A stretch of DNA of 37,967 nucleotides from Thalassotalea sp. ND16A (GTDB lineage: Bacteria > Pseudomonadota > Gammaproteobacteria > Enterobacterales > Alteromonadaceae), in contig NZ_JQDZ01000033.1 in the NCBI RefSeq assembly GCF_000764205.1, positions 1-37,967 of the forward strand, in the 5' to 3' direction. This document shows, in pieces, positions 7,855 through 16,576 of the stretch. Every line of letters begins with the position of its first letter. The first letter of the stretch is position 1. A program made the position numbers and the translations under genes. Below the pieces are notes generated by a model, which made no database searches, had not been told where the DNA came from, and worked only from the letters and a program-made list of their open reading frames with translations.

Positions 7855-9216
7855 ATGAGTGTTACCGGTTTAAACAGTATTGAAAAGAAAGCCTCACTTT
7901 CGCTCGCCACGGTATTTGGCATGCGCATGATCGGCTTATTTATGATTTTGCCCGTGTTCGCTATTTATGGTGTTGAATTAGAAGGCTATAGCCCGATGTG
8001 GCTGGGCTTGGCAATTGGCGCTTACGGTTTAACCCAAGCGTTATTGCAAATTCCTATGGGGATACTGTCCGACCGGATTGGTAGAAAACCGGTGATAATT
8101 GGCGGCCTGGTGTTGTTTTGCCTGGGCAGTATCATCGCGGCTCTGTCTGAATCGGTCTATGGTGTTGTATTTGGTCGGGCAATACAAGGCATGGGGGCAA
8201 TTGCCAGTGCGACTTTGGCATTGGCGGCAGATTTAAGTCGCGAAGAACAGCGGCCGAAAGTGATGGCAACTATCGGTATGTTTATCGGTTTGTCATTTGC
8301 TGTTGCCATGGTGTTAGGTCCCATAGTTGCAGGCAGTTTCGGCCTGGCAGGATTGTTCTATTTAACTGCTATATTATCTGTGACGGGTATCTTGTTAGTG
8401 CTGTTTGTGGTGCCGAGTTCCATCAATACGGCTCCCAAAGGTGATCATGTTGCCATTCCTAATAAACTGCTCAATTTAATCAAGCACCCACAATTGTTTC
8501 GTTTAAACCTTGGTGTGTTCATTTTACATGTGGCATTAACGGCGATGTTTGTCGCCTTGCCGTTAATGTTAATCAATACTGGTTTTGCCGTGAGTGATCA
8601 TTGGCGTTTATATTTGCCGGCATTATTACTCTCTTTTGCCATCATGGTACCCTTCATGATCTGGGCAATTAAGAAAAATAAAGAAAAATTAGTGTTTTGT
8701 AGTGCCATTGTGTTGATGACTATGAGTTTGTTATTACTTTGGCAAAAACATGATGATTTTTATTTCATGGTACTGTTTGTGGTGATGTTTTTTGCCGCCT
8801 TTAATTACTTAGAAGCGACAATGCCCTCTACCTTATCAAGAATTGCCCCTGCGGGTGATAAAGGCTCTGCAATGGGCGTTTTTTCCAGCAGTCAGTTTTT
8901 TGGCGCGTTCATTGGTGGCTTGGCCGGCGGAACCGTGCAAACCTACTTTGCCCCTTCTAGCGTATTTCTATTCAGTGCGGGCTTATTGGTCGTCTGGCTT
9001 ATCTTTGCTTTGGGCATGAGTGAGGTTAAAAAATCGAAAAATATCAGCTTTAAAATTAATTTTGATGACGAGCTTCATGCCCAGACGTTAGCGAGTAAAC
9101 TAGCCAAAACTAAAGGTGTGATTGAATCTACTATCGTTTATTCTGACTCTGTAGCCTACTTGAAAATTGATGAAAAAGTGATTGATATTGCCGACCTAAG
9201 AGCGCAGCTGTATTAA
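7855..9216 (+). CDS. yajR: YajR-type MFS transporter
   Basis: 453 residues: twelve predicted membrane segments to about residue 390, then a soluble C-terminal domain (about 395-453) matching the ferredoxin-like YAM domain that distinguishes YajR. The MFS motif A between helices 2 and 3 is intact (GILSDRIGRKP), and helix 4 carries GRAIQGMGA. YajR is a proton-driven efflux protein of poorly defined substrate. The gene has its own upstream region and converges on the Gre-like gene with only 10 bases between stops. Confidence 0.88.
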   Translation: MSVTGLNSIEKKASLSLATVFGMRMIGLFMILPVFAIYGVELEGYSPMWLGLAIGAYGLTQALLQIPMGILSDRIGRKPVIIGGLVLFCLGSIIAALSESVYGVVFGRAIQGMGAIASATLALAADLSREEQRPKVMATIGMFIGLSFAVAMVLGPIVAGSFGLAGLFYLTAILSVTGILLVLFVVPSSINTAPKGDHVAIPNKLLNLIKHPQLFRLNLGVFILHVALTAMFVALPLMLINTGFAVSDHWRLYLPALLLSFAIMVPFMIWAIKKNKEKLVFCSAIVLMTMSLLLLWQKHDDFYFMVLFVVMFFAAFNYLEATMPSTLSRIAPAGDKGSAMGVFSSSQFFGAFIGGLAGGTVQTYFAPSSVFLFSAGLLVVWLIFALGMSEVKKSKNISFKINFDDELHAQTLASKLAKTKGVIESTIVYSDSVAYLKIDEKVIDIADLRAQLY

Positions 9217-9226
9217 CAAAATTAAG

Positions 9227-9721
9227 TTAATACACAGCAACTATTTCACTGCATGTTCCGGCTCGCTGATTGTGCCCCGGCAGGTTGATTTGGTCAAATT
9301 GAAATTTGCCGATTAACTGTTGCGCTAGCGGTGATTGTGGCGTGATCACAAAGATTTCACCTGCACTTAAACACAGCTTTAAGCCCCCGGCGCTCGGGCC
9401 AATAAAATAAATTGTTTTGTGCTTGTTTGGAGCACTCAATTCAATTACCGCGCCTAAAGCTATCTCATCATCCTGATCAAACGTTTTCATAACCAATTTT
9501 TGATATTGCAGAATTTGCTGCTTTATTAATTCCGCCCGCTCAGATTGCCCATGCGCCAAATAAGATGCTTCAAGGCCAAGTGTGTCATATTGAGTTTCTG
9601 CCGCGCTTTCATCGTCGGTAGCCGCTAACCTGGCGGTTTCTGCAGCAGTTATCGCATTGCTAAGTTCCAACTCGAGCTTAGTCATTATGGCCTGTACTAG
9701 TGTCGGTTTATCAATCATCAC
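9227..9721 (-). CDS. GreA/GreB-family factor (stand-alone paralogue)
   Basis: 164 residues. An N-terminal helical hairpin (about 5-80) carries acidic residues at its likely tip (DDESAAETQYD). A C-terminal GreA/GreB-type beta domain (about 88-164, with GAVIELS, YFIGPSAGG, VITPQSPLAQQLIGK) follows. Gre factors enter the RNA polymerase secondary channel and stimulate transcript cleavage through acidic residues at the coiled-coil tip. Sequence around the tip differs from canonical GreA or GreB, so this is probably a paralogue whose effect on polymerase is unknown. Confidence 0.75.
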   Translation of the reverse strand: MMIDKPTLVQAIMTKLELELSNAITAAETARLAATDDESAAETQYDTLGLEASYLAHGQSERAELIKQQILQYQKLVMKTFDQDDEIALGAVIELSAPNKHKTIYFIGPSAGGLKLCLSAGEIFVITPQSPLAQQLIGKFQFDQINLPGHNQRAGTCSEIVAVY

Positions 9722-9758
9722 TTAAATTATCAAAACGAATATAACAAATGCCAATATA

Positions 9759-10022
9759 ATACCATTCTGCATAAATATATAGTCACTCAGCGATCGGTAA
9801 AAGAGTTTTAGGCAAGGCTTTCATTTTGTACTGTGGTTATTCCACTGAAAAAATGTTTAACGCAGCATAAAACTCTTTTAACATCGCCCTTTGGGTGTTT
9901 ATCAAACCCACGATAACGGCCCAAAATTTAAAGAAGATAGAGTAACTATCTACTTCAAATTTTGATTGTTCTCGAGCGTTTGATAAACACTGAGTTGACT
10001 ATATCTTTATGTAGATTGGTAT
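9759..10022. mobile_element. MITE-like element with nested inverted repeats
   Basis: Imperfect terminal inverted repeats of 32-33 bases (9759-9790 and 9990-10022, beginning ATACCA) enclose three further pairs: 9798-9810/9868-9880 (TAAAAGAGTTTTA, perfect), 9895-9907/9978-9990 (GTGTTTATCAAAC, perfect) and 9922-9940/9946-9964 (19 bases, two mismatches). No protein is encoded. The size, terminal repeats and absence of genes fit a non-autonomous miniature element. A target duplication is not clear. The remainder of 9722-10084 holds the yadG leader. Confidence 0.7.
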
Positions 10023-10057
10023 ATCACCTTGAAATACTAACAATAGCCCACATAATA

Positions 10058-10079
10058 ATACCTCACGCGTAAGAGGTAT
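10058..10079. promoter_or_regulatory. Inverted repeat covering the yadG ribosome binding site
   Basis: ATACCTC (10058-10064) and GAGGTAT (10073-10079) are perfect complements around 8 bases. The GAGG that serves as ribosome binding site for the ATG at 10085 lies in the right arm. It could be an operator, or a hairpin that hides the ribosome binding site. Both readings are inference. Confidence 0.4.
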
Positions 10080-10084
10080 AAACT

Positions 10085-11020
10085 ATGCAAGCAGCCTTGC
10101 AAATTTCTGGCTTAAAAAAAACGTATAAAGGCGGGTTTCAAGCCGTTAAGGGGCTCGATTTAGAGGTAAAACAAGGTGATTTTTTTGCCTTGCTTGGACC
10201 AAACGGCGCCGGTAAGTCAACGACTATCGGGGTGATCACGTCACTGGTAAATAAAACTGCGGGTACAGTAAAAGTATTTGGCCATGACATAGATAATGAG
10301 CTCGATACGGCAAAAAGTTTCCTTGGTTTAGTGCCACAAGAATTTAATTTTAATCAGTTTGAAGCCCCGATAAAAATATTGGTCAATCAGGCTGGCTACT
10401 ATGGCGTGCCTAGGCTATTAGCATATCAACGTGCCGAAAAATATCTCAAGCAATTAGATTTATGGGATAAAAAAGATGAACCGTCCCGCAACCTTTCTGG
10501 TGGTATGAAACGACGGTTGATGATCGCAAGAGCACTGATGCATGAGCCGCAAGTGTTAATACTCGATGAGCCAACGGCCGGTGTCGATATTGAATTGCGT
10601 CGCCACATGTGGGATTACCTGCGAGAGTTAAATGCCGAAGGAATCACCATCATTCTGACCACACATTATCTCGAAGAAGCGGAAATGCTGTGTCGTAATA
10701 TTGCCATTATTGATCAGGGCCTGATTGTTGAAAATACCAGCATGAAAGCGTTATTGGCGAAATTACACCTGGAAACGTTCGTGTTAGATATAGCCCCAAC
10801 TAAACAAACACCAACGTTAGCAGAGTATCCGAGCCGTTTAATTGACGATCATACTTTTGAAGTCGATGTTGATAAATCACAATCAATAAACGATGTGTTT
10901 TTACAATTAACAGAGCAAGGCATTAGTGTGCAAAGTATGCGCAACAAATCAAATCGTCTCGAAGAATTGTTTGTCACCTTAGTGGCGAATAATACCGCCG
11001 CTAAAGTGAAAGGAAATTAA
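10085..11020 (+). CDS. yadG: ABC-2 type transporter ATPase (YadG)
   Basis: 311 residues with Walker A GPNGAGKST (38-46), signature LSGGM, Walker B LILDEP and the switch histidine in TTHYLEEAE. The C-terminal ~80 residues are the extension seen in YadG/CcmA-like subunits. It pairs with the overlapping permease gene to form a two-component ABC-2 exporter whose substrate is not known. It sits upstream of the pan genes, as in Escherichia coli. The start ATG is preceded by GAGG at 10073-10076. Confidence 0.92.
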   Translation: MQAALQISGLKKTYKGGFQAVKGLDLEVKQGDFFALLGPNGAGKSTTIGVITSLVNKTAGTVKVFGHDIDNELDTAKSFLGLVPQEFNFNQFEAPIKILVNQAGYYGVPRLLAYQRAEKYLKQLDLWDKKDEPSRNLSGGMKRRLMIARALMHEPQVLILDEPTAGVDIELRRHMWDYLRELNAEGITIILTTHYLEEAEMLCRNIAIIDQGLIVENTSMKALLAKLHLETFVLDIAPTKQTPTLAEYPSRLIDDHTFEVDVDKSQSINDVFLQLTEQGISVQSMRNKSNRLEELFVTLVANNTAAKVKGN

Positions 11021-11796
11021 TGATGGTGAGCTTTAGAAATCGAGTGGCGTTAGCCAGTATCCTATACAAAGAAATTCATCGCTTTATGCGTATTTGGGTA
11101 CAAACTTTAGTACCACCAGCGATCACCATCAGTTTATATTTTGTCATTTTTGGTTCATTAATTGGTAAACGTATCGGTGAAATGGGCGGCTTTGACTACA
11201 TGTCATTTATTGTCCCTGGCCTTATTATGATGTCGGTGATCACCAACTCATATTCCAATGTAGCTTCCTCTTTTTTCAGTGCGAAATGGCAGCGTAACGT
11301 CGAAGAAATGCTGGTGGCGCCAGTGCCTAACTGGGTTATCGTGGCGGGGTATGTCGGTGGCGGCATGTGTCGAGGTATCTTGGTCGGATCAATTGTAACT
11401 CTAGTTTCTTTGTTATTTGTTGATATCCAAGTTCATAACATTGCGGTGATCATTATTACTGTCATGCTTACTTCGGCTGTGTTTGCTTTGGGCGGGCTCA
11501 TTAACGCGATTTTTGCCGGCAGTTTTGACGATATCTCGATAATTCCAACCTTTATTTTAACGCCACTCACCTATTTAGGTGGGGTTTTTTACTCGATAAG
11601 TTTATTGCCGGAATTTTGGCAAGGGGTGTCGCAAATTAATCCTATTGTCTATATGGTTAATGCCTTTCGTTATGGTTTTTTGGGCATCAGTGACGTCTCG
11701 TTGACGGTCGCATTTACCGTAATTTCGCTATTCATTGTGACGCTGTTTACCATTGCCATGGTGTTAATTTCAAAAGGTATAGGGTTGCGCAGCTAA
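11020..11796 (+). CDS. yadH: ABC-2 type transporter permease (YadH)
   Basis: 258 residues with six predicted membrane helices and the ABC-2 permease segments FIVPGLIMMSVITNSY and LTPLTYLGGVFYSISLLP. Its start overlaps the last base of yadG and its stop overlaps the next gene's ATG (TAATG), so the three genes are probably translated in a coupled way. It forms the membrane channel for YadG. Confidence 0.92.
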   Translation: MMVSFRNRVALASILYKEIHRFMRIWVQTLVPPAITISLYFVIFGSLIGKRIGEMGGFDYMSFIVPGLIMMSVITNSYSNVASSFFSAKWQRNVEEMLVAPVPNWVIVAGYVGGGMCRGILVGSIVTLVSLLFVDIQVHNIAVIIITVMLTSAVFALGGLINAIFAGSFDDISIIPTFILTPLTYLGGVFYSISLLPEFWQGVSQINPIVYMVNAFRYGFLGISDVSLTVAFTVISLFIVTLFTIAMVLISKGIGLRS

Positions 11797-12455
11797 TGTC
11801 ATTTGGTGATTCAAAAGCAATTATAAGCAATCAGCCGGGCATCCATGAAAGCCTGGCTGGTATCGTTCATAAGCACTTAAATACAGAGTTTCAAAAGCCG
11901 ATATCGCTACATACCAAACAAGCATTTGCAGAAATTGATGCCAAGGTAAAAGCGTTCGATGGACCGATCATCTTAGATTCTTGTTGTGGCGTAGGGCAAA
12001 GTACTCGCATTATCGCCAAGCAAAACCCTGATGCTCTGGTGATAGGCGTTGATAAATCGGATAATCGCATTAGCCGCAATGTTGAAGATTCATGGCAGGT
12101 GGATAATTACCAGTTGGTGCGAGCCGATTTGAATGATTTCTACCGATTAGTGGTGGCGGCTAACTGGGATGTTGACAAGCACTTCATTCTTTATCCTAAT
12201 CCCTGGCCAAAATCAAAACATGTAAAAAGACGCTGGCATGGCAGTGCAGTATTTCCCTATATCATTAAAGTAGGAAAAACCCTGGAACTAAGAAGTAACT
12301 GGTGTTTATACCTGCAAGAATTTCAATCTGCTTTGGCGTTAGCAGGGATTGAATCTGAGCTAAATGAGCTTGCGCAAGCACAGCCATTAACGCCGTTTGA
12401 AGCCAAGTATCAGGCCAGTGGCCAGCAATGTTGGTCTTTATCGGCTAAATTGTAG
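11796..12455 (+). CDS. TrmB-like tRNA (guanine-N7) methyltransferase paralogue
   Basis: 219 residues with a class I SAM-binding motif (ILDSCCGVGQSTRIIA), the acidic ribose-binding end of strand 2 (VIGVDKSD), and YPNPWPKSKHVKRRWHG, which matches the TrmB catalytic PDPWxKxRHxKRR region. Family members make m7G46 in tRNA. The glycine-rich loop (SCCGVGQS) differs from canonical TrmB, so a second paralogue with shifted specificity is likely. It is the third gene of the yadGH operon, joined by a TAATG overlap. Confidence 0.78.
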   Translation: MSFGDSKAIISNQPGIHESLAGIVHKHLNTEFQKPISLHTKQAFAEIDAKVKAFDGPIILDSCCGVGQSTRIIAKQNPDALVIGVDKSDNRISRNVEDSWQVDNYQLVRADLNDFYRLVVAANWDVDKHFILYPNPWPKSKHVKRRWHGSAVFPYIIKVGKTLELRSNWCLYLQEFQSALALAGIESELNELAQAQPLTPFEAKYQASGQQCWSLSAKL

Positions 12456-12579
12456 AAAATTGCGACAAAAGCCTTAAAATAACAAGACATTTTCGCCAAT
12501 ATTTATTAAAGTTCAGCCTACTGTTTTTAAATATATGTAAACCTTCAGGGAGTGATTTCAGGTTTGTGTTTGGTAAGTC

Positions 12580-14211
12580 ATGACAAATAAAAAACGCGTC
12601 GCACAAGCCACGCCAGAATCATTACATCAAATTTTTACAATTCCCGAGGCGCCCGATTCAACATTGGGTCGTATTGAAGCTGAGATCTCGCAAAATCTTA
12701 ATGGTTTTCTCGGTAACCACATCGTTGCTACGGAAAAGCCATTAGCCGAAATTGAAAAAGATTTTGCCGATTCAAAGATACCTGAACAACCCCAATATGT
12801 GTCTGATCATACCCATCACCTGTTAGATAAATTAATCTCGCAATCGGTACATACCTCATCGCCAAGCTTTATTGGTCACATGACTTCGGCACTGCCATAT
12901 TTTCAGTTGCCATTGTCAAAGTTAATGACAGGCATGAACCAAAACCTGGTAAAAATAGAAACCTCGAAAGCCTTTACCCCGTTAGAGCGGCAAGTTTTAG
13001 GGATGATGCATCGCATGGTGTATCAGCAAGCTGATGGTTTTTATCAAAAATTGATGCATAGCGCGGCACATTCTTTAGGCGCATTTTGCTCTGGTGGTAC
13101 GGTCGCCAATATTACTGCCCTTTGGGTTGCCCGTAACAACCTGTTAAAAGCCGATGGCGTTTTCAAGGGAATTGCTCAACAAGGCTTGTTTCAAGCGCTT
13201 AAACATTATGGCTACGCAGGTATCGCCATATTGGTTTCTGAACGCGGCCATTATTCGTTGAAAAAGGCCGCCGACATCTTAGGTTTAGGCCGCGATAGCG
13301 TTATTTCCATTAAAACCGATAACAATAACCGTATCGATACTCAGGCGCTAGCACAAGAATGCGCTCGCCTAGAGGCACAAAAAATAAAAGTGATGAGTAT
13401 TGTCGGCGTTGCCGGCACCACCGAAACTGGCAACATTGACCCGTTAAGAGATATGGCTGATATTGCCAAGCGTTTTAACTGTCATTTTCATGTCGATGCG
13501 GCCTGGGGCGGAGCAACGCTGCTTTCGAATAAGTATCGTACTTTACTCGATGGCATCGAGTTGGCAGATTCGGTAACGATTGATGCGCACAAACAAATGT
13601 ATGTGCCAATGGGCGCTGGTTTGGTGGTCTTTAAAGACTCAGAATCCGTCTCCACCATTGAGCATCACGCCGAATACATCTTGCGTAAAGGCTCAAAAGA
13701 TTTAGGTTCACATACCCTTGAAGGGTCACGCCCTGGTATGGCAATGATGTTATATGCCAGCATGCATATCATTTCTCGTCCGGGGTATGAAATGTTAATC
13801 AACCAAAGTATAGAAAAAGCAAAACATTTTGCTGAACTGATCGAACAGGATGACGATTTCGAGTTGATATCAAAACCGGAACTCTGTTTATTAACCTACC
13901 GTTATGCACCACAAGCCGTACAACAGTTTCTTGCCAATGCCAATGCAGAGCGACAAGAAGAAATAAATGTGCTGTTGGACAAGCTTACCAAGTTTATTCA
14001 AAAACGGCAGCGTGAAAACGGTAAATCCTTTGTTTCCCGTACTCGCATTGAGGTCAATCATTACCAAGGCCGAAAAGTGTTGGTATTCCGGGTTGTGTTA
14101 GCAAATCCTCTAACCACTCATGATATCTTACAAGAGGTATTGGTAGAACAAAAACAGATTGCCGCAGAAAGCTTGAATTTTTTACCACAAATCTTGGCTC
14201 GAGTTAACTAA
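12580..14211 (+). CDS. panP: PLP-dependent aspartate 1-decarboxylase PanP
   Basis: 543 residues of the group II PLP decarboxylase fold. HVDAAWGG carries the Asp that contacts the pyridine nitrogen, and the Schiff-base lysine is in TIDAHKQMYVPMG. PanP decarboxylates L-aspartate to beta-alanine for pantothenate and replaces the pyruvoyl enzyme PanD in Vibrio and related marine bacteria. The placement fits: it converges on panC-panB, and no panD lies between yadH and panC as it does in Escherichia coli. The nearest alternative, a glutamate decarboxylase-like enzyme, is less likely given length and context. Confidence 0.92.
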   Translation: MTNKKRVAQATPESLHQIFTIPEAPDSTLGRIEAEISQNLNGFLGNHIVATEKPLAEIEKDFADSKIPEQPQYVSDHTHHLLDKLISQSVHTSSPSFIGHMTSALPYFQLPLSKLMTGMNQNLVKIETSKAFTPLERQVLGMMHRMVYQQADGFYQKLMHSAAHSLGAFCSGGTVANITALWVARNNLLKADGVFKGIAQQGLFQALKHYGYAGIAILVSERGHYSLKKAADILGLGRDSVISIKTDNNNRIDTQALAQECARLEAQKIKVMSIVGVAGTTETGNIDPLRDMADIAKRFNCHFHVDAAWGGATLLSNKYRTLLDGIELADSVTIDAHKQMYVPMGAGLVVFKDSESVSTIEHHAEYILRKGSKDLGSHTLEGSRPGMAMMLYASMHIISRPGYEMLINQSIEKAKHFAELIEQDDDFELISKPELCLLTYRYAPQAVQQFLANANAERQEEINVLLDKLTKFIQKRQRENGKSFVSRTRIEVNHYQGRKVLVFRVVLANPLTTHDILQEVLVEQKQIAAESLNFLPQILARVN

Positions 14212-14222
14212 GTCGATTTCAG

Positions 14223-14290
14223 GAATTCATCGATGAATTAACAGAATTTACACCATCCATGGCAATTCTAGGTGAATTCATCCGTGAATT
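14223..14290. repeat. Paired GAATTCATCGATGAATTA-type repeats
   Basis: GAATTCATCGATGAATTA (14223-14240) and GAATTCATCCGTGAATTA (14273-14290) are near-identical direct repeats, each almost palindromic. They flank a 32-base stretch between panP and the shared terminator. The type of element is unknown. Confidence 0.5.
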
Positions 14291-14291
14291 A

Positions 14292-14318
14292 AAAAAGGTC
14301 AGCGTTGCTGACCTTTTT
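14292..14318. terminator. Bidirectional rho-independent terminator, panP/panC
   Basis: A perfect 12-base stem (14292-14303 AAAAAGGTCAGC with 14307-14318) and a 3-base loop have A-run and T-run ends. The hairpin works on both strands and ends the convergent panP and panBC transcripts. Confidence 0.9.
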
Positions 14319-14350
14319 GTTTATAAATGTTGCCCTGTCCTGAAATAAAT

Positions 14351-15199
14351 TTACAACTTCACTTGTATATTATCGATCAAACGAGCCTTACCGCAATGTG
14401 CTGCCGCTAAAATCACAATGTCGTTATCATCGGCAGTAGCAGGGTTTAGTGTACGGGCATGGCTAATATGGATGTAGTCGGTTTTCATGCCACTGGCATC
14501 TATTTTTTCTTTGGCCTGTGCCATTAACGCCGAAAAATCTTTATTACTTTTGAGTTGCTCAGCTAACCAGCGCATGGTTTTATTTAACGTCGCCGCGGTG
14601 ACTTTTTCTTCAGCGGTTAAATAATTATTGCGAGAACTCATCGCCAAGCCTGATTGTTCACGCATGGTAGCGACTGGAATGATCTCAATTGGCATCGACA
14701 AATCTTCCACCATGGTTTGGATAACTTGCACCTGTTGATAATCTTTTAAACCAAAGCAGGCAACATCAGGTTGTACCAGATTAAATAGTTTACACACTAC
14801 GGTGGATACGCCGCGAAAATGCCCAGGGCGTGATTCGCCACAATAACCATCAGAGACATTTGGCACTTCCACATAGGATTGTTTATCTAAGCCTTTCGGA
14901 TAAATGATATCGGCAGTAGGAGTAAACAATAAATCTGTGTTGGCAGCAATTAGCTTCTTTTTATCGGCATCCATGGTACGTGGATAGTTACCAATATCTT
15001 CATTGGCAGCAAACTGCATCGGATTGATAAAAATACTGGCAACAATTTTATCTGCATGCTTATGCGCTTCGGCAACCAGTGAAATATGGCCAGCGTGTAA
15101 ATTGCCCATAGTAGGCACAAACGCAATTTTCAGGCCTTGTTTGCGCCAGGCAGAGATTTGCTGGCGCAGTTCGGTAGTTTGACTAACTGTTTTCATCAT
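14351..15199 (-). CDS. panC: Pantothenate synthetase
   Basis: PanC joins pantoate and beta-alanine with ATP to give pantothenate in the cytoplasm. The nucleotidyltransferase motif is [13 protein letters not shown] (HxGH), and a KMSKS-like loop is MSSRNNYL. I place the start at the Met-Met pair (15199/15196, giving [10 protein letters not shown]...). The more distal ATG at 15226 would overlap panB by 14 bases and adds nine unrelated residues. It is the second gene of a panB-panC operon. Confidence 0.95.
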   Translation of the reverse strand: MMKTVSQTTELRQQISAWRKQGLKIAFVPTMGNLHAGHISLVAEAHKHADKIVASIFINPMQFAANEDIGNYPRTMDADKKKLIAANTDLLFTPTADIIYPKGLDKQSYVEVPNVSDGYCGESRPGHFRGVSTVVCKLFNLVQPDVACFGLKDYQQVQVIQTMVEDLSMPIEIIPVATMREQSGLAMSSRNNYLTAEEKVTAATLNKTMRWLAEQLKSNKDFSALMAQAKEKIDASGMKTDYIHISHARTLNPATADDNDIVILAAAHCGKARLIDNIQVKL

Positions 15200-15212
15200 A
15201 ACTGCTGCGCTA

Positions 15213-16007
15213 TTAGCTAAAGCCATGTTCAGGGGCCGGGAAAGTACCGGAATTTACATCCTTGATGTAAAGTTTTATCGCATCTTCGATATTGCCCGTT
15301 TCGGCGAGAAAGTTACGTGAGAATTTAGGAACTTTCCCGTACGAAATACCCAGAGCATCATGCATTACCAATATTTGACCATCGGTAACATTACCTGCAC
15401 CTATTCCTATTACCGGAATTGATACCGCATCGGTGATGGCTTTTGCCAGTTCGGTTGGAATACATTCTAATACCAATAATTGAATACCGGCAGCTTCTAA
15501 CCCCTTGGCATGGTCGATCATTTCTTCTGCTTTTTTGCTATTACGGCCTTGCACTTTAAAGCCGCCAAAAACATTTACCGATTGTGGTGTTAAGCCTAAA
15601 TGTCCACATACGGGCACACTGCGGTCAACTAATCCGCGTACGGTTTCATACAACCAGGCACCACCTTCGAGTTTGACCATATTAGCCCCTGCCTGCATTA
15701 ATTTTGCCGCATTGGCATAAGTCTGCTCTGGTGTGGCATAAGACATAAACGGTAAATCAGACAACACCAGAGTGTTGTTAACGCCATTGCGTACACAACG
15801 AGTGTGATAGCAAATATCATCAACCGATACCGGTAAGGTATCCGATTCGCCCTGCAATACCATACCTAAAGAATCGCCAATTAAAATAGCATGGATACCG
15901 GCGTTATCAAATTGGCGGGCAAAGCTGGCGTCGTAGGCGGTAATCGTGGAAATTTTTTCGCCCGCATCTTTCATCTGTTGCAGTGTACTGACGGTAATTC
16001 GACTCAT
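15213..16007 (-). CDS. panB: 3-methyl-2-oxobutanoate hydroxymethyltransferase
   Basis: PanB (264 residues, the usual length) transfers a hydroxymethyl group from methylene-tetrahydrofolate to 2-oxoisovalerate, giving ketopantoate. Typical segments are [30 protein letters not shown] (Mg-binding Asp), [10 protein letters not shown] and [21 protein letters not shown]. It lies just upstream of panC, and folK follows on the same strand upstream with a 74-base gap. Confidence 0.96.
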   Translation of the reverse strand: MSRITVSTLQQMKDAGEKISTITAYDASFARQFDNAGIHAILIGDSLGMVLQGESDTLPVSVDDICYHTRCVRNGVNNTLVLSDLPFMSYATPEQTYANAAKLMQAGANMVKLEGGAWLYETVRGLVDRSVPVCGHLGLTPQSVNVFGGFKVQGRNSKKAEEMIDHAKGLEAAGIQLLVLECIPTELAKAITDAVSIPVIGIGAGNVTDGQILVMHDALGISYGKVPKFSRNFLAETGNIEDAIKLYIKDVNSGTFPAPEHGFS

Positions 16008-16081
16008 AGTAAATGTCTTTATTATTTAATTGATTGTAAACACGTAAATATTATTGTGCGTACCTTGTCATAGAAACTAGT

Positions 16082-16576
16082 TTAGTTCAACTGACCAACA
16101 ACAAACAGTCCATTTTCAGCGATTGTCGCTTGCAATTGTTTGATCTTTGTACCGTCGGGTAAGGTCAGCTTTTCGGCAATTTCTGCCAGGGGATAAATGA
16201 CGAATTCGCGAACTTTCATGCCGTAATGCGGCACGGTCAGACGTTCGCTGTTAATGACTTGGTCGCCAAATAACAAGATATCTAAATCAAGGACTCGGGC
16301 GCCCCAACGCTGATCTTTACGCACACGGCCAAAAGAAAGTTCAATCTGCTGCAATTGATCCAGTAACTCAATTGCCGATAATTCGGTGCTAATCGCTGCG
16401 ACAGCATTGATGTAGTCTGGCTGATCTTGGGGACCCATCGGCTTACTGGAATACAATGACGAAACGGCGGTAACATTTGTCTCCGGCAGTAACTTTAAAG
16501 CGTCGACAGCTTGTTGTATTTGCTGCTTTGGTCGCTCTAAATTGCTACCCAAGCCAATATAAACGGTATTTATCAT
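16082..16576 (-). CDS. folK: HPPK, folate biosynthesis
   Basis: 2-amino-4-hydroxy-6-hydroxymethyldihydropteridine diphosphokinase, 164 residues. GLGSNL near the N-terminus, the QPDYINAVAAI strand and the signature RWGARVLDLDILLFG are all present. It pyrophosphorylates the pterin for folate synthesis. Its ATG shares one base with the pcnB stop (TAATG), so translation of the two is probably coupled, as in the Escherichia coli pcnB-folK pair. Confidence 0.95.
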   Translation of the reverse strand: MINTVYIGLGSNLERPKQQIQQAVDALKLLPETNVTAVSSLYSSKPMGPQDQPDYINAVAAISTELSAIELLDQLQQIELSFGRVRKDQRWGARVLDLDILLFGDQVINSERLTVPHYGMKVREFVIYPLAEIAEKLTLPDGTKIKQLQATIAENGLFVVGQLN

